NCBI GenBank assembly: GCA_032173965.1
Contig: JAVUNC010000019.1
Coordinates: 15,554,234 to 15,618,233, forward strand
Direction: 5' to 3'
Origin: Sitta carolinensis
Lineage: Eukaryota > Chordata > Aves > Passeriformes > Sittidae
DNA length: 64,000 bases
Shown piece after piece: positions 13,333 through 27,235 of this stretch. The notes under the pieces were generated by a model, which worked only from the letters and a program-made list of their open reading frames with translations, was not told where the DNA came from and did no database searches. Position numbers and translations under genes: made by a program. How positions within the stretch are numbered: position 1 is the first letter of the stretch; each line of letters opens with the position of its first letter.

Positions 13333-13680
13333 GGAGGGCTGAGGGAGCTGGGGATGCTCAGCCTGGAGAAGAGCAAGCTCCGAAGTGGCCTTATCGCTCC
13401 CTAGAACTCCAGGAAAGGAGGCTGCAGCCGTGCGGCCCCATGAAACCAGCGTCAGGACAAGTCTTTAGCTGGGCCAGGCAGGTTCAGGTTGGACATTAGG
13501 AGGAATTTCTTTGGACATTGGAATGGGCTTCCCAGAGAGGTGCTGGTGTTACCACCCCTGGAGGTGTTTAGGAGAATCTGGACATGGCACTCGGTGCCGT
13601 ATTGCAGTTGACAATCTGGTGCTCACTCAAAGGTTGAAGTCGATGATCTCGAAGGTCGTTTCCAACCCCATTGGTTCTGA
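13333..13680 (+). mobile_element. CR1 LINE 3' end
   Basis: The sequence follows the avian CR1 3' region in order. It has the GCTGAGGGAGCTGGGGATG block, CTTATCGCTCCCTAGAACT, GGTTCAGGTTGGACATTAGG, CCTGGAGGTGTTTAGGAG, and a GATGATCTCGAAGGTCGTTT block near the 3' terminus. It is truncated at the 5' end, as CR1 copies usually are. It starts immediately at the outer edge of the MACROD2 CpG island. Confidence 0.88.
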
Positions 13681-16600
13681 GTCTCGGAGGCTCCTGGGGT
13701 CCCTACACCACGCCCCAGCCCCTGCTCCCACCTACTGGGAATTCACCGCTGGCTGCAGCAGAGGCCAAGGTCCGCCTGGGTCCAGAGGTCAAGGAAGGCT
13801 CCTCAGCCCCTGCACCACTCAGCCTTCTCTGTACCAAGAGTAATTTCTCCTTCACACCAGCTTCCATGGACTGAATAAATAAATGCAAAAGCTTCCCTGC
13901 AGCTGTATAGACGCTCCTCGCTTCACTTGTGCCCCAAGGAGGGAAGGTCCGTTCCCCATGCAGGTGAATGGATTTAGCTCTGGAGCACAGCAGGAGCTTG
14001 ACTGAGAGCAGGAGTGGCAGGGGCTGGAGTGACAAAGGACATGTCACAGTCTCACTGTGCTTACTATCTGACACAGCTTCACCAAGACAGAACAGTTCAC
14101 GGGGGTACAGAGATGTCTGATGGAAGCCAAACACAGGGTTACATCTGTTCATATGGAAAATGGAATTCCAGCTAAACCATACAGAGAATGTCTTGTGTGC
14201 AGCCCCTGGTCAAGGACTGGCTTTTCTCTGGTGATACACTCTTGTGCTTCACACGCAGAGAAAGGTGAGGTTCAACTTAGCAACAGTTCAGTAGTGACAT
14301 TCCATTTCTTTTCTCATAGTTTCAGCTAAACACAAACATTAGCATCTCTACTGTAACCATTAATCTTGGTACAGTTCCTTACGGTGAAATTGTTAATCTT
14401 ATCCCAGTCAGTGATGCAGGGAAGAACCCAGTTCACCTTTTAATAAATCAGACTGAGTCCTCTTTACCAAGTATATTTGAACATTCATGTTAGACCACCT
14501 CCTGAAGGGTTGTTGTTACCTTTACATGATTTCTTTGCTTTGCTCAAGTGTTGTGCCTTGGTGTAGCCCCAGTACAGTTTTCTCATCTTGATAATAAAAA
14601 TGACAGAGAAACCAACAGGTAAATTTTTCTTTTCTTCTTTTTACATCCATTATGTGGAGCAAATATTTGAACGCATATCCTAGATCATTGAATATTTACC
14701 AAGCTACTGAATATTCTAGTGTCCTGTGGGATCTGTTCCACATTTTATAAATCAATGTTTATTGGACCAGAAGGGGAGAAAGAGAAAACTTAGCTGTCTT
14801 CCTGTAGAGGCCATTTGCGTGCATTCTGCAGTTTCATTTGTAAAAGCAGCTGCAATAGCCATAATTTTGGAAAATATCTAAAGCAAGTATGTACATATAT
14901 AAAAGGGGAAAAAAAATAAACCTGATGTTTACACCAGCACCAAAATAAAAGACAAGATAGAAGACAGGAATAAAACTGGTCTTAACTTAAAAACAGAAGT
15001 GTCCAAATGTTACAATTCCAGTAAGAAAATTCTTACCGCATTTTACATTTTTTTCTTTAGGTGCTGGTGATACAATTGATCCCACTGAAGAAGTATGGAA
15101 TTCTGCCACTGACTGATATGAACACGACCTGTCTTCTTACACTTGTTGATTCTGGAGGCCTGAAGGCTGAGAAACAATCAGCCTTATGATACATCGTGGG
15201 AAAATTCACCTAAAAAGTACCATTTCAGTATTTGGATGCAATCCAATCGTGCTGCAAACTGGAAGATTATTTTCTGGGAACACTGTAGTGAGCTGTGAAC
15301 ATTGAGGGCTAAAACAAAGCTCAGAAGGGCTTAAAAATGTTCTGTTGAAAAAATGAGCGTGACAATGGCACCAACAGAAAATTGGTGTTGGTCTACTGGT
15401 CTGTGTGTAATTAGTCCATCCAAGGGCTGGTGAAATAGGTTCAGAATGGTGATGTTCTGCAGAGGAAGACAGGAAAACTAGGCAATGTCCAAAATCAATA
15501 TTTAAGAGATATATAGCCTAGGCAGAATACTAATAGCTGCAAAATGAACATTTAACATATGGATAAAGTAATGACTGGTTAGAGAGTTCCCATTAGAGAT
15601 ATAATAGGAAATGTAAATTAATATGAGAGTGAATACTATGCTATAGAAGTGACTAAATGTACCAAAGGAGAGCTAGGGGCTCACTCCAAACTGCTGGATC
15701 ACCCAAGCAGAGCAGCATTAAGGGCCCTGCGTGCAGCATTTCCCTGCCATCGGCCATCCTGAGCAGAAAGAGGGCGGTGGCAGAGCAGGTCCTGCCCCGA
15801 GCCCAGCGCAGAGCAAAGCTGGGCAGAGCCCTGCGGGAGGAGCAGCACTGGCTCCCGGGGCCAGAGAGGCAGGGTTTAAAGAAAGGATCAAAATGGCAGT
15901 TGCTGGAGAAACAGAGAGGATGGCAATGGACATTGGCTGTTCCCAGTCATGGGAGTCTTAGAAACGTTTGAAAAATTCTGTGTCAGAGAGGGAAGGGCAA
16001 ACTTATGCCACCTTCACAAGCACAACGTGCTGCGGGGTCAGGGCCTGTGTTTGTGGGCAGCAAAACCTGGCAGTGCTGTGAGAAAAAGCACAAAGTTAAA
16101 CAAGAAAATTTGTATGAAAATGGCAATAAGCAGCTCTTTTCATTGTTAACAGTGTTCTTTGGTTTTTACACTGTTTATTCATTTTTTTTCTTGAATACAG
16201 TGGAAAAGGTAAATATGAAATTAAGATATCCTAGGAGTTCTTGAATAATTAAATTTTTTGTAATTTAAATATCAATTTTATTGATAAAAATTTAAAATGC
16301 AGATCTATATTCAGATTGTTCCCTCAATTTCTACCTCATTAAAGAAGAAAGCAACAGAACATTGTGGACAGTTTCACATGTTAAGAAAAAATTCATCATG
16401 CATATGAAAGTACCTTTTTAAATGTATAATATCTGTAGCTATTAAACAAAATAGATTTATTACACCAATAACAGGGCAATATAATAATCTAAAATGTGCT
16501 TATAAATTATTTATATTTAATAAAAAAATTTTTTCAGCCATCATTATTCCTCTCAAACCTTGCTTGTGTAGCAAACTGTGGACTATACTGCTGATTTTGA

Positions 16601-19600
16601 TAAACCCTGTGCCGTGCACATTTCCACTGCTGGAAATTCAAATGCAAACTTACAGCCCCTGTACATTACCCATGAAGTCTCTCCTCCTGTCCATTCCTAT
16701 CGCACACTGGAGCTGTTCCAAGCCCTTTTCCCAAGGCTCCCACAATATCGCTGGTTAAGATGTCACCTTTTATTAGCACGTCCACTCTGAGATACACTAA
16801 CGTGCACTGAAAACATAAAATGCACATCATCCATCTTTCATGTGGCAGCTGCATCCCACCTCCCGAACTTTCAAGCTCATGGCACACCTGGGTCAAGGTT
16901 CTGTTAATAAAATGATGCTGAGTGACAGAAGAGGGGGAGTTAACTGCCTGCGAGCGTTTGATAAGCTGTTACCTGTAAGTTCTTTGGTTCGTTGCCTTGG
17001 GCGAACGTGCTAAAGAGGAAACAAGTAACTGCAAGCCCCATTTGTCCAAGGGGTGAGTGGGGATGAAGATGAAAGGCAATACCCTCGTGTTACTCACAGC
17101 TTTGTGGTTTTTGATCCTCTTTGTCAGGGAACTATCTTTTGGTCCATCAAATAATGTGATAGCCAAACTATTCAAAGAAAGAGAAGACAAATGTTTCTGT
17201 ACTTTTGATACGTCTGTTGATATGATTGCATGATTCTATTGTTTCATAAGTAATCAAATGCACAGTGTTTCAGTTTAACCACTAAGGTTAAACTAGACAT
17301 TGTCATTTTTTTATAGTAAATAAATAATATATTAAACACATAAATAATTTGAGACAATTATTCAAATAATCTATTATATACACATTATTAAGTGACACTT
17401 AATTACAAGATTCATTTTTTAATATTTTGATATACACCTGTCTCATTTTTGATTTGTTGCATTACGAACTCTTAGAAGAGAATTTTGTAGATCCTTAGAA
17501 GTCAGACCTATTTTAAATCAACTATTTTAGAAAACATTGTTCCAATATAGTAGTATTTTAACACAGTTCAGTCTGGTGATGTAAATGAGTGGAGCATTTT
17601 CCCAAGACTTGACTACAGTCCCAAAACACCAGGTGTGCCCATGTGGGACTGATACATGTTATTTATAATTGCTACATGTTGTTACCATGTTGTACCTGAG
17701 TTGTGCTGTTCACTACAGCCATAGGCAAAGGAGGCAAAGGAGAAAGGCAGAAGAGACAGAGCTTTTCAGAGCTTCCACAATAACCCCACAGACCTGATTT
17801 TTTATGTGCAGCAGAAGACCCAGGGAAAAAAGGCAGGAATGTTCAACCTAGGCTCCTCTCCAGGATCAGCATCATATGGAAGAGATAAAAATACAAGCTG
17901 AAAAATTCAGCAGTTGATCCAGACTGAAACTGTCTTCTGCTCCTGGAACTATTCCTGGCTCAGAGAGGAAAAGAGGAAGGAAAGAGAAGTGTCCCAACTC
18001 AGAGATGACTCAATGAAGAGTGCAATGCCACACTGGCTCCCTGGGAGTTTGCCACAGTTCAGGTGTTTGTAGGTGTGATGGTGGCGCTTGCACAAACCTT
18101 TCCAAACCTCTGCCAGCGGCTCCTGGAAAGAGAAGTAACTTTTAATCTCAGTCATTCTGTGTCTGAATGAACTAAGATGTATCTGAATTAACTAAGATGT
18201 ATTCCACAAAGCACTTGATAGAGAAGAAAACTTGAAGTAGGAAATTACTCTTCTGTATGCTGCTTGAAAAAGCAGAATTCCTGTTCAGCCTACAGTGTCC
18301 TCAGTAAAAAATAAAAGTCTGAGAGCACAAACAGACTGAAAGTCAATGTGGCCTCAATAGAGAAGAACAGAGTTTAAAGGAAAAAAAAATAAAAAAAAAA
18401 AAAAGCAGGGTTTAACCATGTGCTCAAACATCAAGTACATAAAAGCAATCCCATTGACTTCACCAGCACCAGTGACGTACTCTGTGACTGCTGGGAACTT
18501 GACCTCAGCAGGCTGTGGACAACCTTCTTATCATCCAGAGAGTCACACCATCGAGTGTCTCTGCAAGGACAGAACATAATTAAATGGGATCACATCTAGC
18601 AGAGGAAAGCATAATGTTAATCTGCAGTAGTAGTAAAAATATTCCCTGGTTATAAAATTCCTTAAATGATAGCATCTCTTCTTTCCAGAAAAACAACATC
18701 TGGGAATTAGAAACATTCAAGCCAGGTGACCATAAAAAGAGGCAAACATGCATTTTCTTGTTTTGGTTCTTCTTGTAAGCTGAAAAATGAATTTACCCTT
18801 TCTTTTCTTCTTTCAGCAGTCCCTTCCTGAAAGCCCTTTGAAGAAGCAGTCTGTAGTGTTCTCATTAGAATTTAATCTCTTATGTTTTAATAACTATCCT
18901 ACTGGAAGATTAAGGTGTTAGAATTAACTAAAAAAAAAAATAAAATTAAAAATTATATAATTAGTTTGTAAATTAAGACTATTTGTCTCAGAAACATTCT
19001 GTTTGGGTAGAAACAGGACAGTTTTATAATAAAATAAACCTTCTTACCAATAACTTGCTTATTTTCAGAAGCAGAAAACATTTTTTTTAAACCACGGAGA
19101 AATAATGTTTCAAAACAAGTAAATGCGTTTCAAAGCATAATTGTATGATTTATCAGGAAGAAGGTTTAGTCCCTCCAACACAGTCACAAACTGTGTAGCA
19201 CATTACTTCTCTTAATAAATTTGAAAAAGTGCCTGAAGTACCAGCACCCAGTTGTGCTTGCCCCCATTGCAGTTGCTCCCCGGGAGCACGGCAGTGCCTC
19301 ACTCAGAGGGTTACTGCTCAGCCTGGGCACTGAGCTGACACTTGAGGGCACAGCAGGCAGGAACAAGGGAGATCAGGTGATGTCCCAGAGACTCTCACAG
19401 CTCTCAGCAATGGCTATAAGGGGACAGGATCTAGACAAGTCTCTGGAGGCCAGCTTCCTCAGAGAAGAAGGTGCTGAAGAATAAGTCCATGGCCACCTTG
19501 GCAATCTGGCTGCCCAGCCCTGGCCACCAGAGATGTGGAGACCATGTGTTCCCAAATTACTCCTCACCAGAAGCTGCTGGAGAGCTCAGGCCTGCCCTTG

Positions 19601-22600
19601 GCACAGCTGTGAAGTCCAGCAGCCGTGTGCTGTGCTCGGGGGAGCAGGAGCATCCCTGGGATACACTGCCTGGCATTTGGCCCCAGGACACAGAAATTAA
19701 TTCGGTGAACAGCTGCCACCTCACAGGAATTGTTCTCCCTCCCCCAGTCACACATCTTACTACAGATGCACTTACTAGAAATTAGCTGAGCTACAAGCAT
19801 CTCTCATTATCTCTGGTAGCTGGTCACCACTACAGAGCTGGGCAGTGACATACATTTGGGCACAGAAATGGGTAGAGCTAATGAGAGCTCATTTTTAAAG
19901 TCCTGAGTCTTAAAGACTGTTTCTTACAGTGAGTGTTCTCTCAAGTGATAGCTAAAAACTGCAATTTTCAATAAAGTCCTACAATGTGCTCTCGTTACTG
20001 TGAAGAAATATATTGTTATTATTGGAAAAATGAAACAGCATTAAGCTGCTGTTATATATAGCAGCATATACTATCAATGTCTTGTATCTTACCGCTGATA
20101 AAGCAGGAACCTGAAAAGTCCCTCCAAGACTGATGAATCAGTCCAGGTTGTTAAATTAGGAATCAGGTGGAAATGGAAATTCACCACATACAGCTGGAGT
20201 TGCCCCACAATATTTGAATACAATCACATTTTGTGGAGTGGTCATTAATTCTGGTTCTGCTCATTTTTAGTATCCAAATCAATACCTCATAGAGGTGATT
20301 TGTGAAGAGGGCACCTATTAAATGAGTTCAATTTCAAGTGCTAAGGTATAGGTGAGATGTATGTAAGAAATACTTTTCAAATATTTGCTTCCAGATGCAA
20401 TTATTTTAGCAGTAAGTTTTTGAAATATAATTTTTTTTTCCTAAATCCAGTTGCATTTGAATGTTTTTATTGGACATAAGCTATACTGGAGACAGTCTTG
20501 TCTGTGAACAAGAGAATCACAGACTCTCCATAAGCTTTTTATTGTTAATTTTTTTCTGATGGTGACTTGCACATATTTTAGAGTGAATTTATTTTGTGCT
20601 TATGCTTTGCATGTAGGGTAATAAACAGATTTATCAATACACAATCCATCTGAAACCAGTGTATTAAATAATTGAGTTAATCCTTTGGGCTTTGCTTCGG
20701 TTACATTTGAAAACAAGGTTAACTTTTCTGGATTGGTAAGTAGCACTGTTAACAATAAGAAAAATGCTATGTTCATCATGAAGCACTCCTGTGGTTCGTG
20801 AAATATTAACAATTTTCTGTTTACAGAATATGTATTCCAGTTTTTTAAAATGTTATTATTTTAGACTGCCTCTGTAAGGCAGCAAAATTGTTTTCATGAT
20901 GATTTCTGGATTTGACACTCATCTCAATTGCTGATAATTCCCCCTATTTAACATCACCTTAAAAATTAATATGAAATATTGCCAAAAATATTATTTAATA
21001 ATAACAAATGTAAATCCACAAAAAACCCTCCTGAAATATGACTTCTCAGGCCTTAATAATAAATCGCCTCTTATGGCAATCTAATTGGACAATTTAACAA
21101 GTTTCCTATAAAAGGGAAATCAACTACCATCAGATACTCCTTAAAAAAAATAATAAAAAAAAAGATAAATTAGTATTTCATGTTATAGGTTCAAGTCACT
21201 TCAGTCTCCTCATGTTGCTCTAGTTGTACAAAATGGGGTAGAAATAGCCTCAGGGAAGAATTCAAAAGTAATGAGGTTAGTTCAAGTGGAGCTGACAGAA
21301 CAACTCTCTATCAGTCCCCCAACACTAAGCCAGATATCCAGATACAGCAGGTAATACTCACCTTAAACCATCACAAGGGCTGCAGCAATTCCTCTGTGGT
21401 CCCTACTTCTGTTTGGGCAAACACTCAACTTCAGACAGTGTTGGAAGGTACAGGCCACAACCTTTCTGAGAAGTTAAACCCCAGATTAACAGGGTCCAGC
21501 CACACCTGCCTTAGCAGAGCTCTGACATAAATTTGCACAATTTTCCTCTTTCTGTAATAACAGCACCTGCTTACCTTTAAAACAGTTTGGGTATGAGAGA
21601 TGGAATAACTGAATGTATTTCAGTTCACCCGGGCCATTTGATTGCAATATACCTTCCAGACCTGCAGTGGCACAAGGATAATTCATTGAGACACTGCCAA
21701 AGGGACATAACACTTTTACTAATAAATTCTTTACATCGTTCCAAAGGGTCACAGCCAGTGTTTCAGCTTTAGGCTGGTTTATTGCCTAGGGCAAATTTGA
21801 TTTTGATAGACTTACACAAGCTATGGAAAAGGCAATCTAGAATGGTTACACGTTTCAAACGTGAAAAATATTCCAGGGAAAATAGAAAAGCGGCTGCACT
21901 TGAACTTCTTCATGCAAATAAAGATTTGCCTGAATATAAATGATGTGCATCTTTGAACAAGGCTGCCAAGCTGAAAAACCAAAGCATATTAATAGCATAA
22001 TACCAAGATGAGATAGTTTGATCTTAGTTTGATAGAGATGATTTAAAACCTAGATTAAGGGGGTCATCACAGTGCAAGTCATGAAGAGAGGGAAATGAAA
22101 AACCAGAAAATAGAAATCCTACCAGTAGTTATTTAGTGAAAAATCAATTTAAACCCAGTCTAAAACCAGTTCTAAATTAAAAACACTAATAAATTTTATT
22201 TTTATTAGTTCTCCACTTTCTTTCCAGCATAGACACAAGTTGATATTAAAGTGCTTTTGTTAGCACAGCTGACTTTGCTTGATGGAAAATACTTGCCAAA
22301 ACCCTCATTTACTGATATAACTCTGCCAGCAGACTTTTTCCTGTGTATTATCCAGCCTCATACAAGGTCTGCCTCTGCCTTTCCTTCAATCCTTAATTGG
22401 CCATCACCCTCTTTAGGCAGCTTCACATCGTGTTATCCAAATGAAACACTGCAGTGATTCAGCACTGACAGCTGCAGGTTTAAAATGTTCGAACTTTTTT
22501 GTATGCTAGTTTAATATAAGTAAACTGTATAAAACCATCAAAACTGGTCTGATGGCAGAGTTTTGTTGGATTCTGCTGGTATATTCCTGCACCTGAGCAG

Positions 22601-24534
22601 GATTAGAGAGAAGCTTGAGAAGGTTTTAGTCCCAAAGTGCAGATGCTGTAGGCAAAACCTTCAATGATGATGAATACAACCTCTGGTCACAAATGCCATT
22701 TCAGAAGTGATGTCAAGTTTCAGTTGAAAAAGTAACACCCTAGAAGAGAAAACTAAAATGGGAACTACCTGAACACCAGACACTGTGCTCCAGATTCTGA
22801 AGAAATATTAATGGGAGTGCTAAAATTTTGTTTCTTCATAGGCTTAAGAAATTCTCCCCTTATAGAAAAGTCAATTATAAGAGTTTTCTTCAGGAAGAAA
22901 AAGTAGATCAAGCATAGCTCCAAACAGGAATTAACAGTGAGGAGCATTAACTGAGGGGCACTAATAAGCTTTATATCAGTAGCTATGGACAGTGTCTTGG
23001 TAGATGGAGAGGGGTGGGAAATTGTGTTTGTGTTTTGTTGGAGTTTGTTTGTTTTCTTAGGAAAAATCAGAATTTGGGTTCCTTGGCTTAAGAAACAGCT
23101 TTGGTAGGATAAAAATGGAAGCAAGGTTCCCTCAAATTCCAGCAATAGTAAGACAAGGCTATAGCTGCAGTCACAGGATCTGGATATATCCCCAGGCAGT
23201 CTGGGGAGGCTCCGCTGACTCGCAGGGAATGAAACCTGGCGTGGCCTCTCAGATGTGGGAAAATTAGGTCAGGCTATGAATGTGCAACAAAATCAGGCAA
23301 ACACTCAGGAAAAAAAATGTTCAAGTGATTGGGATGCCCATGGCACACTAAATGAAACAATAGATTTTTGAGAATTTCAGTGAACTTTTATTTTCAGTGA
23401 ACTTTTATGTCATTTATTCTGTCAGCTACTATTCTTGGAAAGTGTCTATAAGATTTACTTACTTGTTGAGACAAGTGCTTTGATTCCAGGCTTGTAAGTT
23501 CTAGAAACATGTTGACTTGGGTGAAACCTCTGTGGTGCACATGTAAGCAAATGCTTCGTGTCTGGGAAAAGAGCAGCCTCCTTGAATAAGAACAGCTTAA
23601 GAAAAAAATAAAATAAAATAGAGATGTGCAGGTGCAAAATTATGAATAGTAACAAATGGAAGATGTTTACTACACAACCATATCTTACTTTTTTGTTTTC
23701 TGCAAAATATTGCAGATATATAAATATTAAATTCAAAAAAATATTATAAATATTAAATATAATTAAACATGAGATTTCATTGATAACACTGGAATCCTGC
23801 TATCTGTTATTACTAAATTCCTAGCTCTAATAAAGCAGAACCTTTAAATTCTTATTGAAGTGTCTTCTAAACAGTGAATGGGCCAGTAATCCTGCTTTTT
23901 AAATTCAATACAGAGTATATTTTCTCAATGATCACGCTGTTTCCAGCTACCAATTATAACCTGCTTTTCTTCAATCTAAGGAGCCCAGACTCCTTCAGCT
24001 CATATAATATGTGAACATATCTGTGCCACCTCAAAAGCAGATAAGCTGAATTTTTAGATGTTTTATGTATAGGATGTCAGTCTTAACAAATGTTGCAAAT
24101 ACAGCTCAGCAGCATAACAACCCTGTTTAAATCCTATATATTAAAAATAAAAGTAGAGAACTGAGTGACATTTTACGTCAGTTATTGCTAATATGAATGA
24201 TGAAGGTATCTAGAAATACACATAAATGTGTGTGTATACCTCAAAAATAAAGATAGCTTTGAAAGAAATGGTGCAGCATTTCTTTTCTTCTCATATCCAG
24301 GACACACTGAATGAATTTCAAAGATTAAGAATGGAAGATGTCACCTCACTGCAAGTTAACAGCCTTGGCTTTGTGTATCTGCTTTCCCCACATGCTGCTT
24401 GCCCTGTGTACAGCATGCTGGCACTGTGAGACAATGGAATTACAAAGGGATTTTAAAGCAGAGGGGTCTCAAAAATTTAAAGCGCCATCTTTAACAAAAA
24501 TTTTCACTTTCTTCTACTTTTACATGTTGCCTCA
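13681..24534. other. Intergenic, AT-rich, nothing recognised
   Basis: Mostly AT-rich sequence. Two GC-richer patches stand out, 15660-15960 and 19230-19700, each with overlapping short open frames on both strands but no recognisable protein or repeat. There is a small tandem duplication at about 18160-18205 (TCTGAATTAACTAAGATGTA twice with one change), one at about 23375-23408 (TTCAGTGAACTTTTAT twice), and several A/T runs. Confidence 0.45.
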
Positions 24535-25085
24535 TGTCCACTCCAGACTCCCCTGCTGCACCGTGGGGCCCCTCCCACAGGAGACAGTTCCCATGACCTT
24601 CATCCCCAGTGGGAGTGCATCTCTTGAGCAGCAGCTCCAGCTCGAGCTGCTCTCTCCATGAGCCTCCCAAGGGCTCACAGCCTGCCCTCAGGCATCCACA
24701 GCTCCTCCATGGGCTGTGGGTGGATCTCTGCATGCCCCGTGCATCCCCAGGGCTGCAGAGGAACCCCAGCTCGGCACCTGGAGCACCTCCTGCCCTGCCC
24801 CTCCTTCTGCACTGCCCTTGCTGGCTGCACAGTTGTCCCTTTCACATATTCTCACCCCACTCTTCTCTGGCAATTACAACTGCACAATAAGTTCTTTTTT
24901 AATTTCTTCTAAACTGTGTTTTCTCAGAGGTGTTGCCACCATTTCTAGTTGGCCCAGCCTTGACCAGTGGCACATCCACCCTTGGAGCCACCAGGGACTG
25001 GCTCTGCCAAACGTGGTAGAAGCTTCTGGCAGCTCCTGGCAGAAGCCACCCCTGTAGCTCCCCTCTACCAAAACCGGCCATGCAA
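24535..25085. repeat. GC-rich interspersed repeat, type uncertain
   Basis: A 550-bp patch of sharply higher GC within AT-rich DNA. Phrases such as CCTCCATGGGCTGTGGGTGG, CACCTGGAGCACCTCCTGCC and GCAGAAGCCACCCCTGTAGC remind me of a repeat family common in bird genomes, possibly LTR-derived. Open frames across it have no recognisable protein. A repeat library search would settle it. Confidence 0.4.
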
Positions 25086-26164
25086 GCTCAGTACATCCCC
25101 AATCAAATCTTGTTTATTATTGCCATAAAAGAGGATAATGCACGAGTCAATAAATGCAAGGGTCACATTTGATTTCTAGGAACTCACATGACCCCGCCTG
25201 CCCAGTTCAGCATTTTAATCCCATACAGGGTTAATTTTCAATGCATATTTTATCCCATGCTTCCACGGAGTAAAATGTTTGAGCATTTGCCTAAACTTTT
25301 AATTGAATTTGGGCCAAATTCATTATTGTTCACTTGATTTGCATTTGGCAGTAGGTTATTATTTTTTCAAAACTGTTCTGTAAAATGCAGATTGTTTGAT
25401 GATCCAAGAACGTGACTCAGTGGGGAAGGGTGCAGTGAGACATCAAAATTAAGAAATAGTATGTATTTTGTGTATTTTAACTGTGGAATACAGAGTCTTT
25501 AGAGCTGTATCGTGGTCAACAGTGATTTTCAGTGCTGTAGTAGATGTCTGAGGGATTTGTGAGGCAAAGAAATTTTCTAACCTAAAGCTTTTAGAATGCT
25601 AAACCACCTAGAGCAAATATTTTTTTATCATTACTCAGAAATCAATTAAATATAATTAGCAAAGTATGTATTATATACAAGCTAATTGCAGGAAGATACC
25701 TGTTTTACATAAGCTCCAGCTAAGCTGAGCAACAAAGACATTTTTTTTCCTCAGGAAAACAAGTAACAAGTAGCATCTGTAAAACTCAACCAGACTAATT
25801 TGCAAGAAATTTTGGAATTAGCTAAACCTATCTAAACTCATCTGTTACATTTGAACTGAAACTCATCTGCAGATGAATTATTGAAAAATGTGAGGTGCAA
25901 AAAGATGGATTTCTACAAGTAGATCAGCAGCAAGAGGAAGTCCAGGGAAACAGTGGGACTGCTCCTGAGCAGGATAGGGAACTGATGACAGAAGACACAG
26001 AAAAGAGCAAAGTACTCACTGCCTTCTTCACTTCAGTCTGACCTTCGGTAAAGAAAACTGCCACTCTCTTCTCAGAGCTATCTAGACAGCACAAGAAGCA
26101 TCTTAAAATACAGGAATCTCCAGCTAAATGCAAGAAAATGCTCATTTATGTGACAGTGATCAGT

Positions 26165-26243
26165 ACATCATTGCCCAGGACCCCGTCCCATCAGGTTTTG
26201 GATATCTCCAAGGATGAAGCCTCCACAGCCTCTCTGGAGACCA
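26165..26243 (-). mobile_element. CR1-like fragment, antisense
   Basis: Contains TATCTCCAAGGATGAAGCC and CCACAGCCTCTCTGG, which resemble the antisense of the CR1 3' region. Short and diverged. It directly abuts a sense-oriented CR1 end. Confidence 0.55.
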
Positions 26244-26316
26244 TGCCTGATCGCGGGCACAAGGTCATCTCAAGAGATCCCACCCAATCTCATCCACTCT
26301 GTCATTCTGTGATAAA
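26244..26316 (+). mobile_element. CR1-like 3' terminus, sense
   Basis: Reads AAGGTCATCTCAAGAGATCC and ends GTCATTCTGTGATAAA, the typical CR1 terminal block. The pair with the preceding antisense fragment suggests nested or rearranged insertions. Confidence 0.55.
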
Positions 26317-26989
26317 AGTAAGTAAAGAAAGCAAGTTTCTGTACTATCAAAGAAGCTGGAGTTATGGTATTTTCCCCTTGATATAATCTAATCTATACTC
26401 AAGTGCTCAAATATAATAATTCCTTATTTAAATTGACTGCTGGATTTTTCCAAGTAGTGCATTGATAAGAGAGTTCTTTTGATTATTATTGATGTTGTCT
26501 GGAGATGGGATTACCTTACTTTCATTGTGATTGGCAGTCCTTTTTATAAAGACATTGAGAAGCGTTTCTGTTAACAATTTACTACTAAAGCTGTTTCACT
26601 AAGATAATAGGGAAAAAGAAAATGTCTCTTAGCTCTGCTTGGTGCTGTAATTTATTTGGGTGGTTCCTTCTGCTTGCAAAACAACCTGGCAGACCACAGC
26701 AAACCCCATCATGATAAGGATTGCTACCTTGCAAGTAAATCTCTTGCTAGTGATGACAAAGGCACAACAAACATGGAATTAGACAGCCCCACCATCTATT
26801 AGTCATGGAGCAAAGCAGAATGCTGTCCATTGTTCTACACAATGGATGGTGTAGTCCCTAAGCAGTAGTGTTTCCTGAAAGCCTTAAAAATTATTCTGTT
26901 TTTTTCTTGAACTTGTCCAAGACATATTTTTCTCTAATCTGAAAAAGGGATGGCTAAAAATGGGTATGGCAAAGACCTACAAAACCATG

Positions 26990-27235
26990 AGTTGTATGGA
27001 GAAGTTGGATAGAGACCAAGTATTCATTGCCTCTTCCAAAACAAAACCTGTGGGGGATCACAATAAGCTAGTAGGAGCTACACTGGAAACAAATGGAAGT
27101 TTTCTTCATGCAGCGGAGAGGAGATCTAAGGAACTACATGCCAGAAGGTGCAGTGGGTGCCAAAAACTTGCAGGAGCTCTAGGGGACACTGAACAACTTC
27201 ACAGATAATAAAACCACGGAGAGTTATTGAATACT
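26990..27235 (+). mobile_element. Old CR1/L3-like 3' fragment
   Basis: The stretch with CATGCCAGAAGGTGCAGTGG, GTGCCAAAAACTTGCAGGAG and GGACACTGAACAACTTCAC resembles the 3' region of ancient CR1/L3 LINEs of amniotes (GTGGxxxCAAAAACTTxxCAGG then GGACTGGACAAATTxAT). The similarity is recalled, not aligned, so the family is tentative. Confidence 0.45.

Noticed and set aside
12037..13376. Several 100-380 residue open frames on both strands in the CpG island
   Set aside because: GC-rich composition removes stops; only the 46-nt MACROD2 exon 1 segment matches a protein.
15657..15971. Overlapping open frames on both strands in a GC-richer patch
   Set aside because: No recognisable protein; openness follows from local GC content.
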